This document shows positions 1-12,863 of a stretch of 64,000 nucleotides of DNA, piece after piece. The position numbers were made by a program, and so were the translations under genes. Within the stretch, counting starts at the first letter, position 1; each line of letters opens with the position of its first letter. Below the pieces are notes generated by a model, which was not told the origin of the DNA, did no database searches, and saw only the letters and a list, made by a program, of their open reading frames with translations. The DNA comes from Ascaris suum (Eukaryota > Nematoda > Chromadorea > Rhabditida > Ascarididae): the NCBI GenBank assembly GCA_013433145.1, contig CM024190.1, positions 5,907,620 through 5,971,619 of the forward strand, read 5' to 3'.

Positions 1-227
1 AAGGAAGAGGAGCAAGAGAAAAAAAGAAGAGAAGGAAGCGTTCATCAGTGGGCAGGCTCTACGCGTGTTCTCTCACGCAGTACGTTTTCAGGAGTGTATT
101 ACGATCAGGCGATGTCAGTGTAGGTGTTCAACGCCATCGCTTCGCCGCCGTTCTACTGAGGCCTTCCACTCTCTCTGTACATTCCAGGTTATTGCATCAA
201 GAACCGCGTTCATCATATCCTCACCTG

Positions 228-274
228 ATGCTCGCAATTATATTTGCCATCAATGCGATACTCTCTGCCGAAGG
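228..274 (+). CDS. candidate signal-peptide first exon of the M14 carboxypeptidase
   Basis: An ATG at 228 opens 15 codons reading MLAIIFAINAILSAEG (the last Gly codon is split). This is a compact hydrophobic core followed by a small-residue cleavage context (L-S-A then E-G). It ends at a strong donor, GG|GTAAGA, in phase 2. The first recognisable carboxypeptidase exon at 2511 also accepts in phase 2, so joining them gives a secreted enzyme of about 358 residues. Upstream TTTTCAG (to 101) and TTCCAG (to 188) could be spliced-leader acceptors. Caveats: the intron would be 2.2 kb, a propeptide exon may be missing between them, and the link rests on phase, donor quality and hydrophobicity only. 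Confidence 0.42.
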
Positions 275-2510
275 GTAAGAGAATTTTTCGTACTCTGAAC
301 AGATATCATTTCACACGGTGAAACTTGAGCTCTTCAACACGAATATACGTGACGTTGGTAAAGCCGACCGAGTCGCTCTGAATAGAGCCTGGGAGTTGGA
401 ATGGGGTGGGGGAAGGCGGCTGAGCGGGAGGAGAAGTCTGTAGTTCTAATGCGTGGAAAGTGGGAGTGAGACTGTGTTGTCGCAACGACCAGTGAAGTGG
501 ATTGTGACAGCCTGAATTGCGCCTTTCAACACTCCATTGGCCATATCCGATCTGTGCTTCTTTAGACATACAACTGTACTGTCGGGTCCTTGACGACACG
601 TTTCGCTGAGCAGCTTAAATATGCAATTAAGAACATAGAATTATTGTCTTTTTCGTTTGCATTTGTTACAGCAAAGTGTAAGTCAGAAAAAGGAATAATT
701 GATGATTTTTCCCGCTCACTTGAGGCATAGGGGTAAATCACTGTTAGGGATTGGTGTAATAAATCAGAAATTCGACGAAACATCAATGGAAATTTGGTTC
801 ACTTTTTCTTATGGGCGTGAACAACTTTTGTGAGAATAGTTTGAGTGACCTGGATGGGAAAATTTACTGCCTTTCTTTTCTGTTATTATTTTCTTAGCGT
901 TTTTTCATGAATTAAGCAGTGTTTAAATAATTTTATAAACGATGGAAATGAGTATCAAGATTATAAACGTGAATATTAGTAAATGCGTTGATTCATATTG
1001 CGTCATCCAACCTTGACTCATTTCTTCAAAAATTTGCACACGTCTTGGATTGATTGAAGAAAATTGAATGTAGTTGCTGATGGCCAGTATGCTGTCTTCA
1101 TTTCTCACACTTATTTGTGTGTGTTTGTAAGGGATCGTCTAGCCGTCCAGGTCTCCTTGAGGATCCGCACTCTCTATCGAGATGCGGTTCAGTAAACTGC
1201 GAGACGACACGAGTATAAGGGTGAACAGTTTGTCACACACTTGTAGATTAAGAAGATAAGTTTGTCGCACACTTATAGATTGAGTAGGGACTCTGGACTC
1301 GTTCACAAGGATGGCATGATCATTGGCATGATCCTGAAGTCGCACCCGGCGAACTCCACTCTCCCCCCGATCTCTTCACGCACTGCCACAAGCATGCATT
1401 AAGAACAGTCTACAAGCTGGACTGAATACGTGAGCACACCAACCCTTTTTATACTCTCCCGATTCTGCTTCAGGCTAGCATTACGACCCATGCTGGGTAG
1501 TCGTGTGATCTGCCTATATGCTGTTTACCTTCCTTGACTTACCTTGTGCGGCCCACTATTCAGGCTTGACCTAGACCCGACTGGTGAACACTACACGTTT
1601 GCCACGAACAAGAGTGGTTTCTTCGATGGTATATCTACTTTTGAAACATCCAACAGTTGCGTTAACTTACATATCGAACAATTGCCGTTAATATATATCG
1701 TGGTTGATTTGGTTAAGTTCCAAGTTGAGATTCGAAGAGGGAAATAGAAACGTTTCTATGCACTAATATAAGCAGCAGTGACGTGCATTGCATTGCTAGT
1801 GAAGCATTCATAGGTGAGTAATCGTTGTCAAATTCTCTGCAAAAATGTTGGATTACCTCAATGAGTCTGCTAAGCTTGTTCACTTTTATTTTTAAATGAA
1901 TCGTTCTCGAAACTTCCATTTCCAAATTTACACTCTTTTCGTGCATAGGATTCTCTCAGTTATTTCAGCAAATTTTCGTTCAATCCATGGTGCAGCATTT
2001 TAACTTGGCGCTGATCTTTTTTTCGCATGCTTAAGAATCGTAGTTTGCATAATCGGAAATGATCTCCAGTTTGCAAATATCTCAAAGAAAATAATTTTTC
2101 GGCACTATTATTGCTTTTGTTTCAGCATTTCGCTAAAGAAAGAGAGACGAATTTGTTTTTCTGTAATCAGGTTCTTTCTTGCTATACGCAAGCGACGGCA
2201 TTGTTATGAATTTATGTGCATTACTCACCGCTTCCAATGTGTCTTGATGAATTAGCGTTTGAAGCTATTTTCATTAACCGACCCGAAAAACAAAATCCCA
2301 CCTTTCTCTCATGCAAATTGCGCTCTATCGCATGCGAAAATGTCAAGAGAAATTACACTCAATGTCAAACATAGAATCTCAAACCTATAAGTTACGCGTG
2401 TGTATAAAGTGAGATGACGATACGGGGAGGAAGAATGCACTTATGAAACGCATATACAATTTGCTCCTCGAAGGGTGCAGCTGGCGCAACCGTCAAACCG
2501 CATGTTTCAG
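275..2510 (+). other. putative intron 1 of the carboxypeptidase, no supported exon
   Basis: About 2.2 kb of AT-rich sequence without a recognisable coding segment. It holds a short imperfect tandem repeat (1227-1284). It also holds two weak exon-like stretches: one after an acceptor near 1556, ending at a GTATAT donor, and one after TTTCAG at about 2124. Neither resembles a carboxypeptidase propeptide. A diverged propeptide exon could still hide here. Confidence 0.4.
1227..1284. repeat. imperfect direct repeat, two copies of about 26 bp, period 32
   Basis: The unit AGTTTGTCACACACTTGTAG (first 20 bases) at 1227 recurs at 1259 as AGTTTGTCGCACACTTATAG, with about 23 of 26 positions identical. 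It lies in the putative first intron of the carboxypeptidase. A second small duplication, GGCATGATC twice, lies just downstream at about 1312-1334. Confidence 0.7.
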
Positions 2511-3038
2511 GCGAACAACGTTAAGTAAAAAACATGGCAGGACACCTCAATTCGATTTCGATCGTTATCATGACTACTACGAAATGAAACGATATATGCT
2601 GAGTGTGGCTGCAATGAATCCAGAATTCGTGCGGCTTCGTGATATCGGGACAACACATGAAGGACGTAGGCTGCTTGGACTCAAGGCACACGTTTTCTTC
2701 ATTAAAACACTCATCCCAAAGTTGTGGCGTTCTTTCAAGCACTCATCACATCCTATCAATTTTTCTGTTTCTTTATCCGTTCTCTTGACCTCAGGTGTCG
2801 AAATTGTTTTTAGGAATGTTTTCGTAAACGGCGCTCGCAGCATATTTTCGCAATAACGCTCGCGTTTTTTTAGAAGAGGGGGGGGGGGTATATATATTGA
2901 AGCGATAAGATGGGGGCGGTAGATGTAGACTTATTCACGCTAAAAATGGCTCATCAACACTCTCACAGAAAACTTTTCAGCTTAAGATCTAAGAGTGTTG
3001 CCATTTTTTTCACCGTTCGCTTAGTTCGTTTTGAGAGA

Positions 3039-3130
<92 letters not shown>

Positions 3131-6100
3131 AAGCAGGGAGAGAGAGAGAGCAAGAAATACATTCTTTTCGTCCTGTTTTGTAGACAAAATTTTCCAGCCG
3201 CAAAATTATTAAATTTCAAACGTTTATAGCGTTTAGTTAAGAAATTGATAAAATTGTTCATCACCTCTAAAGATTTCATTTGAAAAGAAGTTTAATTGAG
3301 AAAGTGTGACGGAGATCAGTCAGAAAATTTGAAAATCCCCTCCGAAAGTGCGGATTTTCAATTTTTAACGTTTTTGTGTATTTTTTTTGCTATGTACACT
3401 TGCGAAAACTTAAGACTAGAGTATTTTTATCTCTCTATGATTATGCATATGCGTATGTGCTGTCTAATTAACTGCATATTAAGCATTTCCAACTTGTGGT
3501 CCCGAAGAGTTATTTGAGGTAATCTAATATAAGCGTAATAATTTGCAGTTATTCATAATTCAGACCGAGTCTCTCATCGATTCATCGATTTCTGCACAAA
3601 TGATAGTTCAAGCACAAATTTATACTATTGAAACAACGAAAAAGTTTCTAAAGCTTTTTTTTTGGGGAATTTAACTCATGAAGAAACTTTTATATAGGTT
3701 CATTGATGATGTACATCGATTCTTTGTGATGTTTATTTCGAATAATTCGCCGTTTCGCACAGTTCTCCAGCATTAGCAGCTGTAAACAATTGCCTTATAC
3801 GTATAGGTTGGGAAATGTTACAGATAATTGCAGACAGTCCATCGGAGAGGGGGGTGGTGGGGGGGGGGGGGAGGAGTTGACTTTCGGCATGTGCGCATAG
3901 TGCGAGTGTTTTATAAGCGCTGGTACCGTTGAAGTACCGTTGAAGTACCGAAATTTTACTCATTTCAAAAATAAACATCGCAAATCGATATCACCGCCTA
4001 GTCACAAAGAATTGAATAATGCAGAAATGTGCCTAATCAATAAGGGTGGCGATGAGGGGTGTCGAGGGGAGGAGGGTGTCCGTGAAGGCGAATTCTCGAT
4101 GAGTGAGCATCCTTGCACTATTCCTCGTCGTTTATTTAACTTCTTCGTTGCTATTGTGTGGAATTGCTAAGAGCGCATATTTTATTAACTGTGATATGAC
4201 ATCTTTGCCTAATTACTATTGATCTCATATGTTGTACAAGAGTGATCAGTCGAATAACGGGGAGAAATTTTTCATTATTCCAGTTACTTTTTTTTTTTTG
4301 AAAAAAAAGCGGAAGCGATGAATTTCTATCTAGACGCGCAATTTCAAGATTAAGAGAGGTGTAGTAGAAAAAAAGCGATTGAATGAACACGTTTTTTTTT
4401 TGAGGCGAGTGTAAATATTTCATTTTGCACTGTTCTCAGCGTTGCTTTTTCATTCACTTACTACAAGCCGGTTTTGATGTGTCTATTTCGTTGCAGACAA
4501 CTATCTAATTTTTAAGTGTTGTTTATGGTTTTGCGGAAACGAATTTCGTGTAGAATTGTTCATCGTGTGAGAGCGTGGTTTGTGTACAATTGAGATGAAG
4601 CTCATACTAATTTTGCTTTATCTGTACTATCTATAAGGCGCTCTCACTATTGCGACCATGTTTGACTTTCGTAGTCAGTATTTTGATCACTTCAGATGTC
4701 ATGATTTGTCAACGAAATGCGCGAGTGCTTACGTTGCTCGCTCGTTAGATGCTGTACGCTTAGTTGGTCAAATGAGGGGGAACAGAGTGGGTGGTGTGGT
4801 TGATTTCTGTAAAAAATGGTATAAAATCTTTATTGAACAATTCGGTTGGTATTTTTCTGATGAAGCCTTGTTTCGGCGAAAGTAATAGGCGGAAAATAGC
4901 TTCGATTTATCTTCGGCAATCTGAACAACTAGAATAAATAGTCTTGAAATCTCGTCGTTATCCGTTCTTTACAAAAAAGAGAAAAATTTGCTTTTCAGAT
5001 TGGCTATCCGGCCAGTGCGATAAACAAGCGGGCCGTATGGCTCGATGGAGGGAATCATGCGAGGGAATGGCCAGCATTTCACACCGCCCTCTTTTTCATT
5101 GACCAGGTGCTTTGATTTCACTCTAAAACTCTTCTTCTTAAAAGGCACTTATCAATGAGCGTGGCCTAGTAAAGATAATGAGATTTTAACACGATATTAA
5201 CGTTAATATTGATGTTATACTATGAATAAAACAACTATTTAAGGCTTTTCTCAGAGTTGATGTAGAGATCATTGCTTTTTCAGTAATTTGCACGTTCTAA
5301 GTTACACTTTCGCATACTAATGTTTTTTGTTGAGTTGAAATGAGGCACGACAGGGAAAAGAAGCAATTATTTTTGGCTGGTAAAGTTTTAGTTCGTTAAT
5401 CTTTACGTGATCTTACAATTTCAGAAGTAGAAGCGACAAGAAGAGACATTTATTCATAATAAATGCTTTGTTGATTAAAATAAGTAAATAAATAAATAAA
5501 TAAACAAATAGAAGTAAAAAGAGCTCTCGTTCTTATAGGGATCGCACAACTGTTATATTGGCGAACGAGCTATGTAGCTACTCAAGAAGTATTAATTAAT
5601 TGTAACATTCGGTACCCATTTTAGACACTTTCATAGTGCTCTCAAGAGTTAAGTCGACGTTAAGATCCATAATGTTTTTATTTGAGGATCATATTTACCT
5701 CAGCGGTCGAGTAATATAAAATTTATTGTTCGTTCACAGTTGAACGGCGTCGATTCATTTTTTTAATCGTGTCGTGGAGTGGCTATATGAAATAAATACT
5801 TGTCATATGCCGGAATGATGTGGGTTCATTTGCAGTTGGTTACCAATTACGGCATCGACGAGAGCATAACAAACTACGTCAACAAACTGAATATTTACGT
5901 GTTTCCGGTATTGAATCCGGATGGGTTCGAATACTCTCTTACCTCCGATGAAGGGCTAGTTAGTGGATTTTAAAACTCTTTTCAACGAATTTATAGCTGT
6001 TGCTATTTGAATGAAGTACAGCCGCCTTATGAAGCACTCAATAAAGCACACAATGGAGCACACACCGGTCTCGCGGAAAGCACCGGTTGAAACGCAGAGC

Positions 6101-9100
6101 GCACGATGATATAACTTTAAATGGTGGGCGGAGTAGATAGCAATATGCATTATTGCCAAGGTTTACTTCGAGAATATATTCCAAGACATCATAATTCCAT
6201 TTTGCGTTGCTAAATTCGCTTGAAAAATGTATTGTTCGGTTTGATTCAGCAAATAAATTCGTGACTAGTTTCTATAATTTTTTCACCACTTACTGCTACA
6301 TAATAAGATCGCAAAGCTATGGAATTATCAACCTTTTTCAATCCACCGGATGAATAAATCGCATAATGAATTAATAGAGTTTTTTTAAATGCACTCCATC
6401 TATTCCCGATATGCGCTGAATATGGGAATTTTTTTTTTTAATTTTAGCAAACCCAAAATTTGATGAAATTACTTGATGTGTTTTATTCGAAATATCTCTT
6501 GCAAGCTGTGATAATGGTGCCATTGAAACTCTTGAATTTTTTTTTTTGCGAACTTTTGCAAATTCTTTAAGCATTCAACTGCGAATATATTCTTTAAAAA
6601 TTTTTACGCGTAAAATACGCCCATTAAAGTGGAATGATAAATAATTTTTGAAATATGCCATAGTTTTTTTTTTTTTTTAATTGCTATCGTATTTCATATT
6701 GGAACAGCACACTTGGTGGATGCAAGAACGAGTAGCATTTTGCATATTTGGTGCAAAGACAGAAAATCCTCATTAGGCTTGGCGTTTCTTCAGGAAAGTT
6801 TTTAGTTTTTAAGCTAAATTTTGCATTTCGTTTTAATTTTTGATCATTTCTTGCATTGTTTTTGGAATCAAGTCGTCAGAAATATCGCTCTTAACGTAAA
6901 TCGATGTTGTCGAAATGTCGCTATTCACCTTCACTGTAGTCGTATTCATTTTCAACTGCTTACCCACCATTGAAATAGATTTTTTTTTATTGACTATCCT
7001 TAGTGTATTTGATTTCCATATAGAAATGTATTTATTGTAAATGTTGAATGATATAATCGACATTTTCAGATACGGCATTGGCGGAAGAACAGAGCGCCGG
7101 AAAATTGCACTGGCCGTCTTGGTAGCCGAGAGGATGTTTGCTGTATGGGCGTCGATCTTAACAGAAATTTCGACTTTGCGTTTGCACCCCATTCTGTCCC
7201 ATACAACAATCCGTGCTCTGACGAATTTCAAGGGCCCTATCCGTTCAGTGAACCTGAGACACGGTAAGCTTTATTTGAATTGCCTCTTTTGTAATCTGTC
7301 AGTTTAGGGGAAAATGGAAAGCAGTCGGTTAGACAGTTGCATTATACGTCCGATTCAAGGAGTCGGAATCGGAAAATGCGCAGAGAGATCGCCATCTCAA
7401 TTATTTTGTGATACCAAAAAGAGCTGAGTAGAGTTCTCGAAGATGTATTTTCAAATGACAAAAGTTTTAAAATGCTTTAACATCGCCTCGTCAAATACGT
7501 CTATGAATGACGTGATTTTTCACTGAAAGCCGCTCTAAACCAAATTTCTTGATGTTCTAATAATAACCTCTCCTCCTTAGACCTTTCCCAACTCCTCGAT
7601 CACCTTATCTTTTCGATCACATTTGAGGCAATATCGAGTAAAGCGTTTACCTCCTATTTCTACCTATCTTTTCTACGCGGTAAGCGTTATGCTTTTGTTG
7701 TACGTTTAGCAACCTGATAAGTTGACAAGTTGATAAGTTGCGAAGCGAGACCGAAACCTAAGCGCAACCTCCTGACAAGTTGCGCTTCGCTTTCTCTGAT
7801 GATGTATTTGAAGTGGAAGTCTTCGAGATGTACGTTAGCAATTCTTTTATGCAAAAACTATAGCAGTGGAAGAACGAAACGAGTGAAAAAAAAAACAACA
7901 GTCATCGGAACGTTGAATGCTAGAAATTGAAAGGTTGCAATGTATGCCTTAGATGAGCTATATCTAAGAACTTTATGCTCACATAATCATATATGAAGAA
8001 CTTACAAGTTTCCCTCAAAAACACAGAATTTTTTCAATTGATAGAGGTTGTGATGCCTTTACACAAACATGAAGTGCTTAGCTGTTTCTTCTGTGGCATC
8101 TCGAAATTCGGCTGCATTCTAACGTATGCATATTTTTGCCCAATCTTTGATACATTTAAAGAGGTACCATGCGAATTGTACATTGCGACAACTTCATCTG
8201 CAAATTTTTTTAGCGCCATTCGTGACTTCATGTTCTCGTCAGAGATATACGGCAGATTGGATGCGTTAGTGAGTTTGCACACCTATGGGCAGCTCTTCAT
8301 TTTTCCATATAATCATCAACGACGAAACTATCCCAAAGATATTCATGATCTTGTAAGTACTCATTGTTCATATTATATTTGTGCGCATCAAATTCGTTAT
8401 GATTGCGCCTTCGAATAATCTTTGCGAAGTTTTATAGCAGCATATTCTTAGTTTTCACTCATCATTTGATGCGATTTTATTGTTCTTATCGTTTCTTTTT
8501 TGATAAGCGCCCAACAACATTCGTTTATCGAAAATGTGTATGTCGCTTCAAACCTCATCATACACTTTATCATTGATTTTTGTATTATGCTGAGCTGTTT
8601 TTTTTTTTTTTTAATTTGTTTTGATTGAAACTATAGCGTTTTTTAGAGGAGTCTTGCTGAGAAGGCAGCTGATGAGATTCGAGCATTCAGAGGCACTAAA
8701 TACAAGCTTGGAACAGCTGCCGACATTCTTGGTAATTTTTTTTTAATTATAAGAAAAACTTTTTTTTACTGTCCAACAATTCCTAATTCGGCGGTTCAAA
8801 AGACTATAAACAGAATACTTGGTGTATTGCTGCACTGATTTTATGTATTGAAAGCAATCGTTGTCGCAGTATAACTGGTTAGATTGAACAATTTTTATAC
8901 GATTCGATAAAAGCAATATAGCGTGTAATTTGATTTTTATTCATGAGAGACATGTTACTGCGTTAACTTAACTATTCGGTCTCCCACTAAAATTTACTGC
9001 TTTTCGCAATATTTTTTGACATAGTTTTATCGAAATTGCTTGTACGTCCGTGCCGCATTTGCAGTGCTCTTTAAAATTACCTTATAACTATCAGTACCCT

Positions 9101-10054
9101 ACTAAACTTCCGTATTATTAAGGACAACGGCACTGAGGGTCTTGTAACCGCATAGTGATAATTTATTTGCGCATTTCGGCATTACACCACTCCATCTTAG
9201 TCGGTTGTGCAAACTGCGCTATTTCGTTTTCTTTGTCTTATGATAATGAGCGTCAGTCACCCTATTCGCATCAAGTCCAGATAAGAGAATTCAAGACGAC
9301 TGTCAAGTGATGTTTATTGCAGCACCAGCTACAGGCGGAGCGATTGACTGGATTAAAAAGTTCACGCCGACAAAATATGTATATGTTGTCGAACTACCTC
9401 CACGATTATCCTGTAAGTACAGACCTCCTAATGTCTTTTGTTAAATAAATTTGCATCTCCTCCTTCCTCTGCTCCTCAAAAAATGTGCAGAAATTGCATA
9501 TATTCGTTTAACGTGAATACTTTTGTTTGTACTTAGTTATTGATCTCTGGACATTTGGTACCCACATTTTTTGAACCTCGATTGCACTCGACGGATATTT
9601 GGTCCATGTGCGTATTTAAGCAGAATGACTTCTAGTCAAGTGGCCACCCGCAGTTTGCGGGCGTTTGCTCTTTTTTTGACAGGAAAATTATTTTGTTCGA
9701 TTCGCATACTGATGATTGCCTTTCTATTTATGTGTATGTTCGCTTATTCCTATGTTTAATTAGCATTCATTTGATCGATCACCAACTTTCTTTGCTTTCG
9801 CATCCTAATTTGTATACATATTTTCTTGCCATTCGAGGTTATTCTATGCAGTTGTTGAATTGAAGAATCATGTTGACCGTATGATCTGAGTATCTAAACA
9901 CTGTATAATCATGGCGATTAATTTTGTATATATTTCAGCTTGGTTCGGGTTTCAAATGAAACCACATTGGTTATTGCCAACCGCTCAGGAAACATGGCAT
10001 GGTATGCGTGTGATTATCGATCAAGTTCTCCACGAAGCAAACCTTGATGATTGA
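2511..10054 (+). CDS. M14A zinc carboxypeptidase (carboxypeptidase A/B-like), 8 exons
   Basis: Secreted-type metallocarboxypeptidase that removes C-terminal residues. Exons: 2511-2685, 4999-5106, 5836-5958, 7070-7263, 8214-8352, 8647-8731, 9323-9412, 9939-10054; TGA at 10052. All phases agree and they give 342 residues. Visible landmarks, in bovine CPA numbering: zinc ligands His69 and Glu72 in GGNHAREW (exon 2) and His196 in SLHTYGQ (exon 5); Arg127 in HWRKNR; Asn144-Arg145 in VDLNRNFD, with the Cys138/Cys161 disulfide pair on either side; Tyr198 in HTY; general-base Glu270 in YVVELPPR. The Tyr248 position reads Leu (KYKLG) and the S1' position 255 reads Leu, which suggests hydrophobic C-terminal substrates (inference). 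The protein ends right after the catalytic domain, with no ShK tail. The exon 1 donor is unusual: GC after AAG, or GTTTTC six bases later. The N-terminus and any propeptide are uncertain; see the candidate exon at 228. Confidence 0.93.
3033..3151. repeat. (GA)n microsatellite
   Basis: About 120 bp of nearly pure GA dinucleotides, interrupted near 3121-3140 (AAAG, GCAGGG), in intron 1 of the carboxypeptidase catalytic region. The long Arg/Glu and Ser/Leu frames that cross it are artefacts of the repeat. Downstream sequence to 4998 shows only a poly(G) tract near 3850-3870 and no exon. Confidence 0.97.
3845..3871. repeat. poly(G) tract
   Basis: G-rich run (GAGAGGGGGGTGGTGGG then an uninterrupted G run) inside a carboxypeptidase intron. 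A second run lies at about 2878-2888. They are prone to slippage and assembly error; no function is inferred. Confidence 0.85.
3923..3950. repeat. short tandem repeat, TACCGTTGAAG x2 plus partial
   Basis: TACCGTTGAAG occurs twice head to tail and is followed by TACCG. It is intronic and has no apparent coding role. Confidence 0.8.
5484..5507. repeat. (AAAT)n microsatellite
   Basis: Five or six AAAT units followed by AAACAAAT in the carboxypeptidase intron between 5107 and 5835. The rest of that intron shows nothing else. Confidence 0.8.
7760..7787. other. stem-loop, 9-bp perfect arms
   Basis: AAGCGCAAC (7760-7768) and its exact complement GTTGCGCTT (7779-7787) flank a 10-base loop. Just upstream, GCGAAGCG can compete for pairing with CGCTTCGC, and AAGTTGA-type units repeat three times at about 7720-7740. 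The element sits in the carboxypeptidase intron 7264-8213. Confidence 0.6.
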
Positions 10055-12860
10055 ATACGCCGATTAACACTTATGACGATGAAACTTACAGTGAACGCTA
10101 TATCAGCGGAATGCGTCGACTGGGCTTTGAAATGAATTCCCTCAGAGATTTACGTAATTTCTTGAGACATTTTTAAATGCCAAAGTTTTTCTTTCGCTTC
10201 TATAATAAGAGCATAGTACAATCATTTGAGGTTTCAAACTCATAATACGTTTAATGTTGAGTGCTTGTTGAAATGAGGCTATTAGCTACTAAAGAAAGAG
10301 TTTTGCATCAGTTAGCTTTCTCAAGTTGTATTCCATTTTTTCTAATATGATTTCTGTCATATCTGTCATACATTTAAAAAAAAATCTATTTTCTTTATTG
10401 AAATTTAGTGAACAATTTGCAGAGAGCGTTTCACCTTATGCTAAAATATCTAGCGCTATATATTAAATCATCTGAGTATCGCCATATTAAGCACGATCTC
10501 ATGGTCTCATTGAATATTGCCAAACGATTAAGTGATGTTTTATTCCACCTGGAGTTTTTATAATCTTCTAACATCGAACATTTACCTGTAATATTCAATT
10601 TCTCATTTCCTCGTTAATTCTCTTTACTTCTTTTCATTCATTATCGTTCCATTTCACTCAATCGCCAATTCTATATACGTCTCTTTCAAGTGCATTTAAT
10701 TCACTCTGATATCAACAAGATTTTCGCTCGATTTATTTGTGACGTTTTCTTTTGGTTGTCTTATTCAAATGGATATTTCTTATGTATGTATGTATAAGCG
10801 TATCGCTTAGAATCAGTGGATGAATAAACCCATTTGCATATAATCAGAGGATCCGTCCGGCCAGCTAACCCATTGAAGTAGTATTTCACTAGTCGTCAGA
10901 TCGACTGTTAGATAGTTATTCACTTCAATCACCTATTAGAGGTTACTGTTTTGTGATGAATTTTCTCGGTTCAGCAATTAAGAAGCAACGATATACGCGG
11001 TGAGCGATGCGATATGCGCTTCATGGAATCGGGCAGAAACCAATTGAAATTGTCGATTTTTGGAGCACTGAAAGAGCTTGCCGAGGATGATAGTGACATG
11101 GTTTGTACTCTTGGATTTCTGCACACTCTTATTTGATTGTTCGAAAAATGTTCGAGAAAGTGATGAAATCCAGAAGAGCGCTTTATCATAAGAAACTGAG
11201 CAGCTGTACCGATCCTGTGCTCAATTGTCTTTTTGTTTTTTGTTTTTGTTTTTGTTTTTTTTTTTTTTTTTTTTTTGGTGCACCAGATCGATATTTGAAC
11301 AGATCTCATCTGCAAATTTAATAGCACATTTAATAGTCAGTAACTTGCGTGGAACATGACAAGTCGTAACAAACTTCAGTGTAGGGGCTCACGTTACGGT
11401 GTGGTGGATACGCGATGGATTTCACCGGCGTAGCATTTGTGATTTACGAGCTGAAATTATCGGCCAGATAGACACAGATGTGCGCTAAAATACGCGCTAA
11501 CATAATGCCACTATAATCAGCTTTCGTAGAAACTTACAACAGACGTACCATTTTGGTGGATTTTATGTTTCGTCGATCGAATGTATCCGAGTTTCGCGTA
11601 TGAATTCGATCCCTTAGTGTTCCTTTTATACGCCTTTGCAAGCTTGATTCGCATAAGCAATTTGTAGCAATGTCGTGTTTGCGCGTATGTACATATGTAT
11701 GTGTTTGTATGTCCCGTCTGTCTGTCTGTTAGTTTTCACTCAAGAATCAATGAAATATGCGTTACGATATTTGATGAGAATAATCAACACAATCGGTCGA
11801 CCATCGATGCTATGTTTCAGGTTGAGTTGTCAATTCCGAAAGAAGTGATGTGTATTCAAAAGTGATCTTTGCTGCATTTTATCATTCTTCTTAGACTTGA
11901 TCAATTTGGAGGCATTGTCCCAACGCTTGAAACACAACAGAACAACCTCAGTCAAACCGTGTCTCTGATTATGCCCCAACCAGTTTTATGCCACCACTTT
12001 GCGAGGTGCTCGAACTCAGTCTATAAAGCTAATGTTAAGCCCGGCTTGATTACAGACTGCCTTGTCAAGGTTTGTTTCAAGTGAAAACATGGTCGCGGCT
12101 TTGACAGCTTGACACATTCGCCCAAACTGCTTTGTTTCGCATGTAAATTGTTTGTTTGAATGTGAGCTGCATTTGCGTAGTGTCTATCTTTATATAAAGG
12201 GCGGATGTAGGATCTGCGAGATTACTTGGGACCAACTTCGGCTGGCTTGACCACCGCGTTGAGGGAGGTTTTCTGGAAGGCTACTCAAGTTGCGTTCGCG
12301 TTCTTCGTACTTTAAATTACAGCTGCAGAAAAAATTACCGAAAATGTTCCGTTGTTTTGTTTTGTCCATTTTGAATCATCTACTTATGATGGCCGTCTCT
12401 AAAAAAGTTATCAGAGCGAGCGATTGAAAAATTGCAAAACCACTCCCCCAAGACTGCTTTTGGAAAAAAGCTTTGTGAAGTTTCCAGCCTATATGAGTAC
12501 CGGCTTCATATTTTCCTATGAGCTTCTCTGATATCGCAGAGCTCAGCTCCAAATGTGTTTTCAAAACCGTCAAAAGTATCCCTGAAATCCCGTTCAAGAG
12601 TGTTCTATCGTTTAGAAAATGTGCATTACTTTCTAGACAACACCCCTTTCAAATCGAAATGATGGCAGCTAATCGAAGTAGTGTATTTCATTCATTTCCT
12701 TTCCGTTTTTTTCGCAACTGGAATTGTTTATCATGCAGTGTCACTACTGCATATAACCTGTCTTAAGTGTCGTCAGAAGCTCAATATGTGCAAAATGCAA
12801 CGGTTCTAACTAGCTGTACTATATAAATTTGCTGCGTTTTTTTTTTTGAATGTCATTATT
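10055..12860. other. carboxypeptidase 3' flank and intergenic sequence, no gene seen
   Basis: AT-rich sequence with a T-rich low-complexity tract (11230-11276) and a short TATG/CTGT-rich stretch near 11690-11732. ORFs on both strands are short and unlike any family I recognise. Confidence 0.6.
10823..10828 (+). terminator. possible poly(A) signal AATAAA for the carboxypeptidase
   Basis: AATAAA about 770 bases after the TGA. The implied 3' UTR is rather long for a nematode gene, so a nearer non-canonical signal is possible. Confidence 0.3.
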
Positions 12861-12863
12861 GTA

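Noticed and set aside
2910..3279. Arg/Glu-rich and Ser/Leu-rich ORFs around 3030-3150 on both strands
   Set aside because: They are translations of the (GA)n repeat; no flanking splice sites or conserved sequence.
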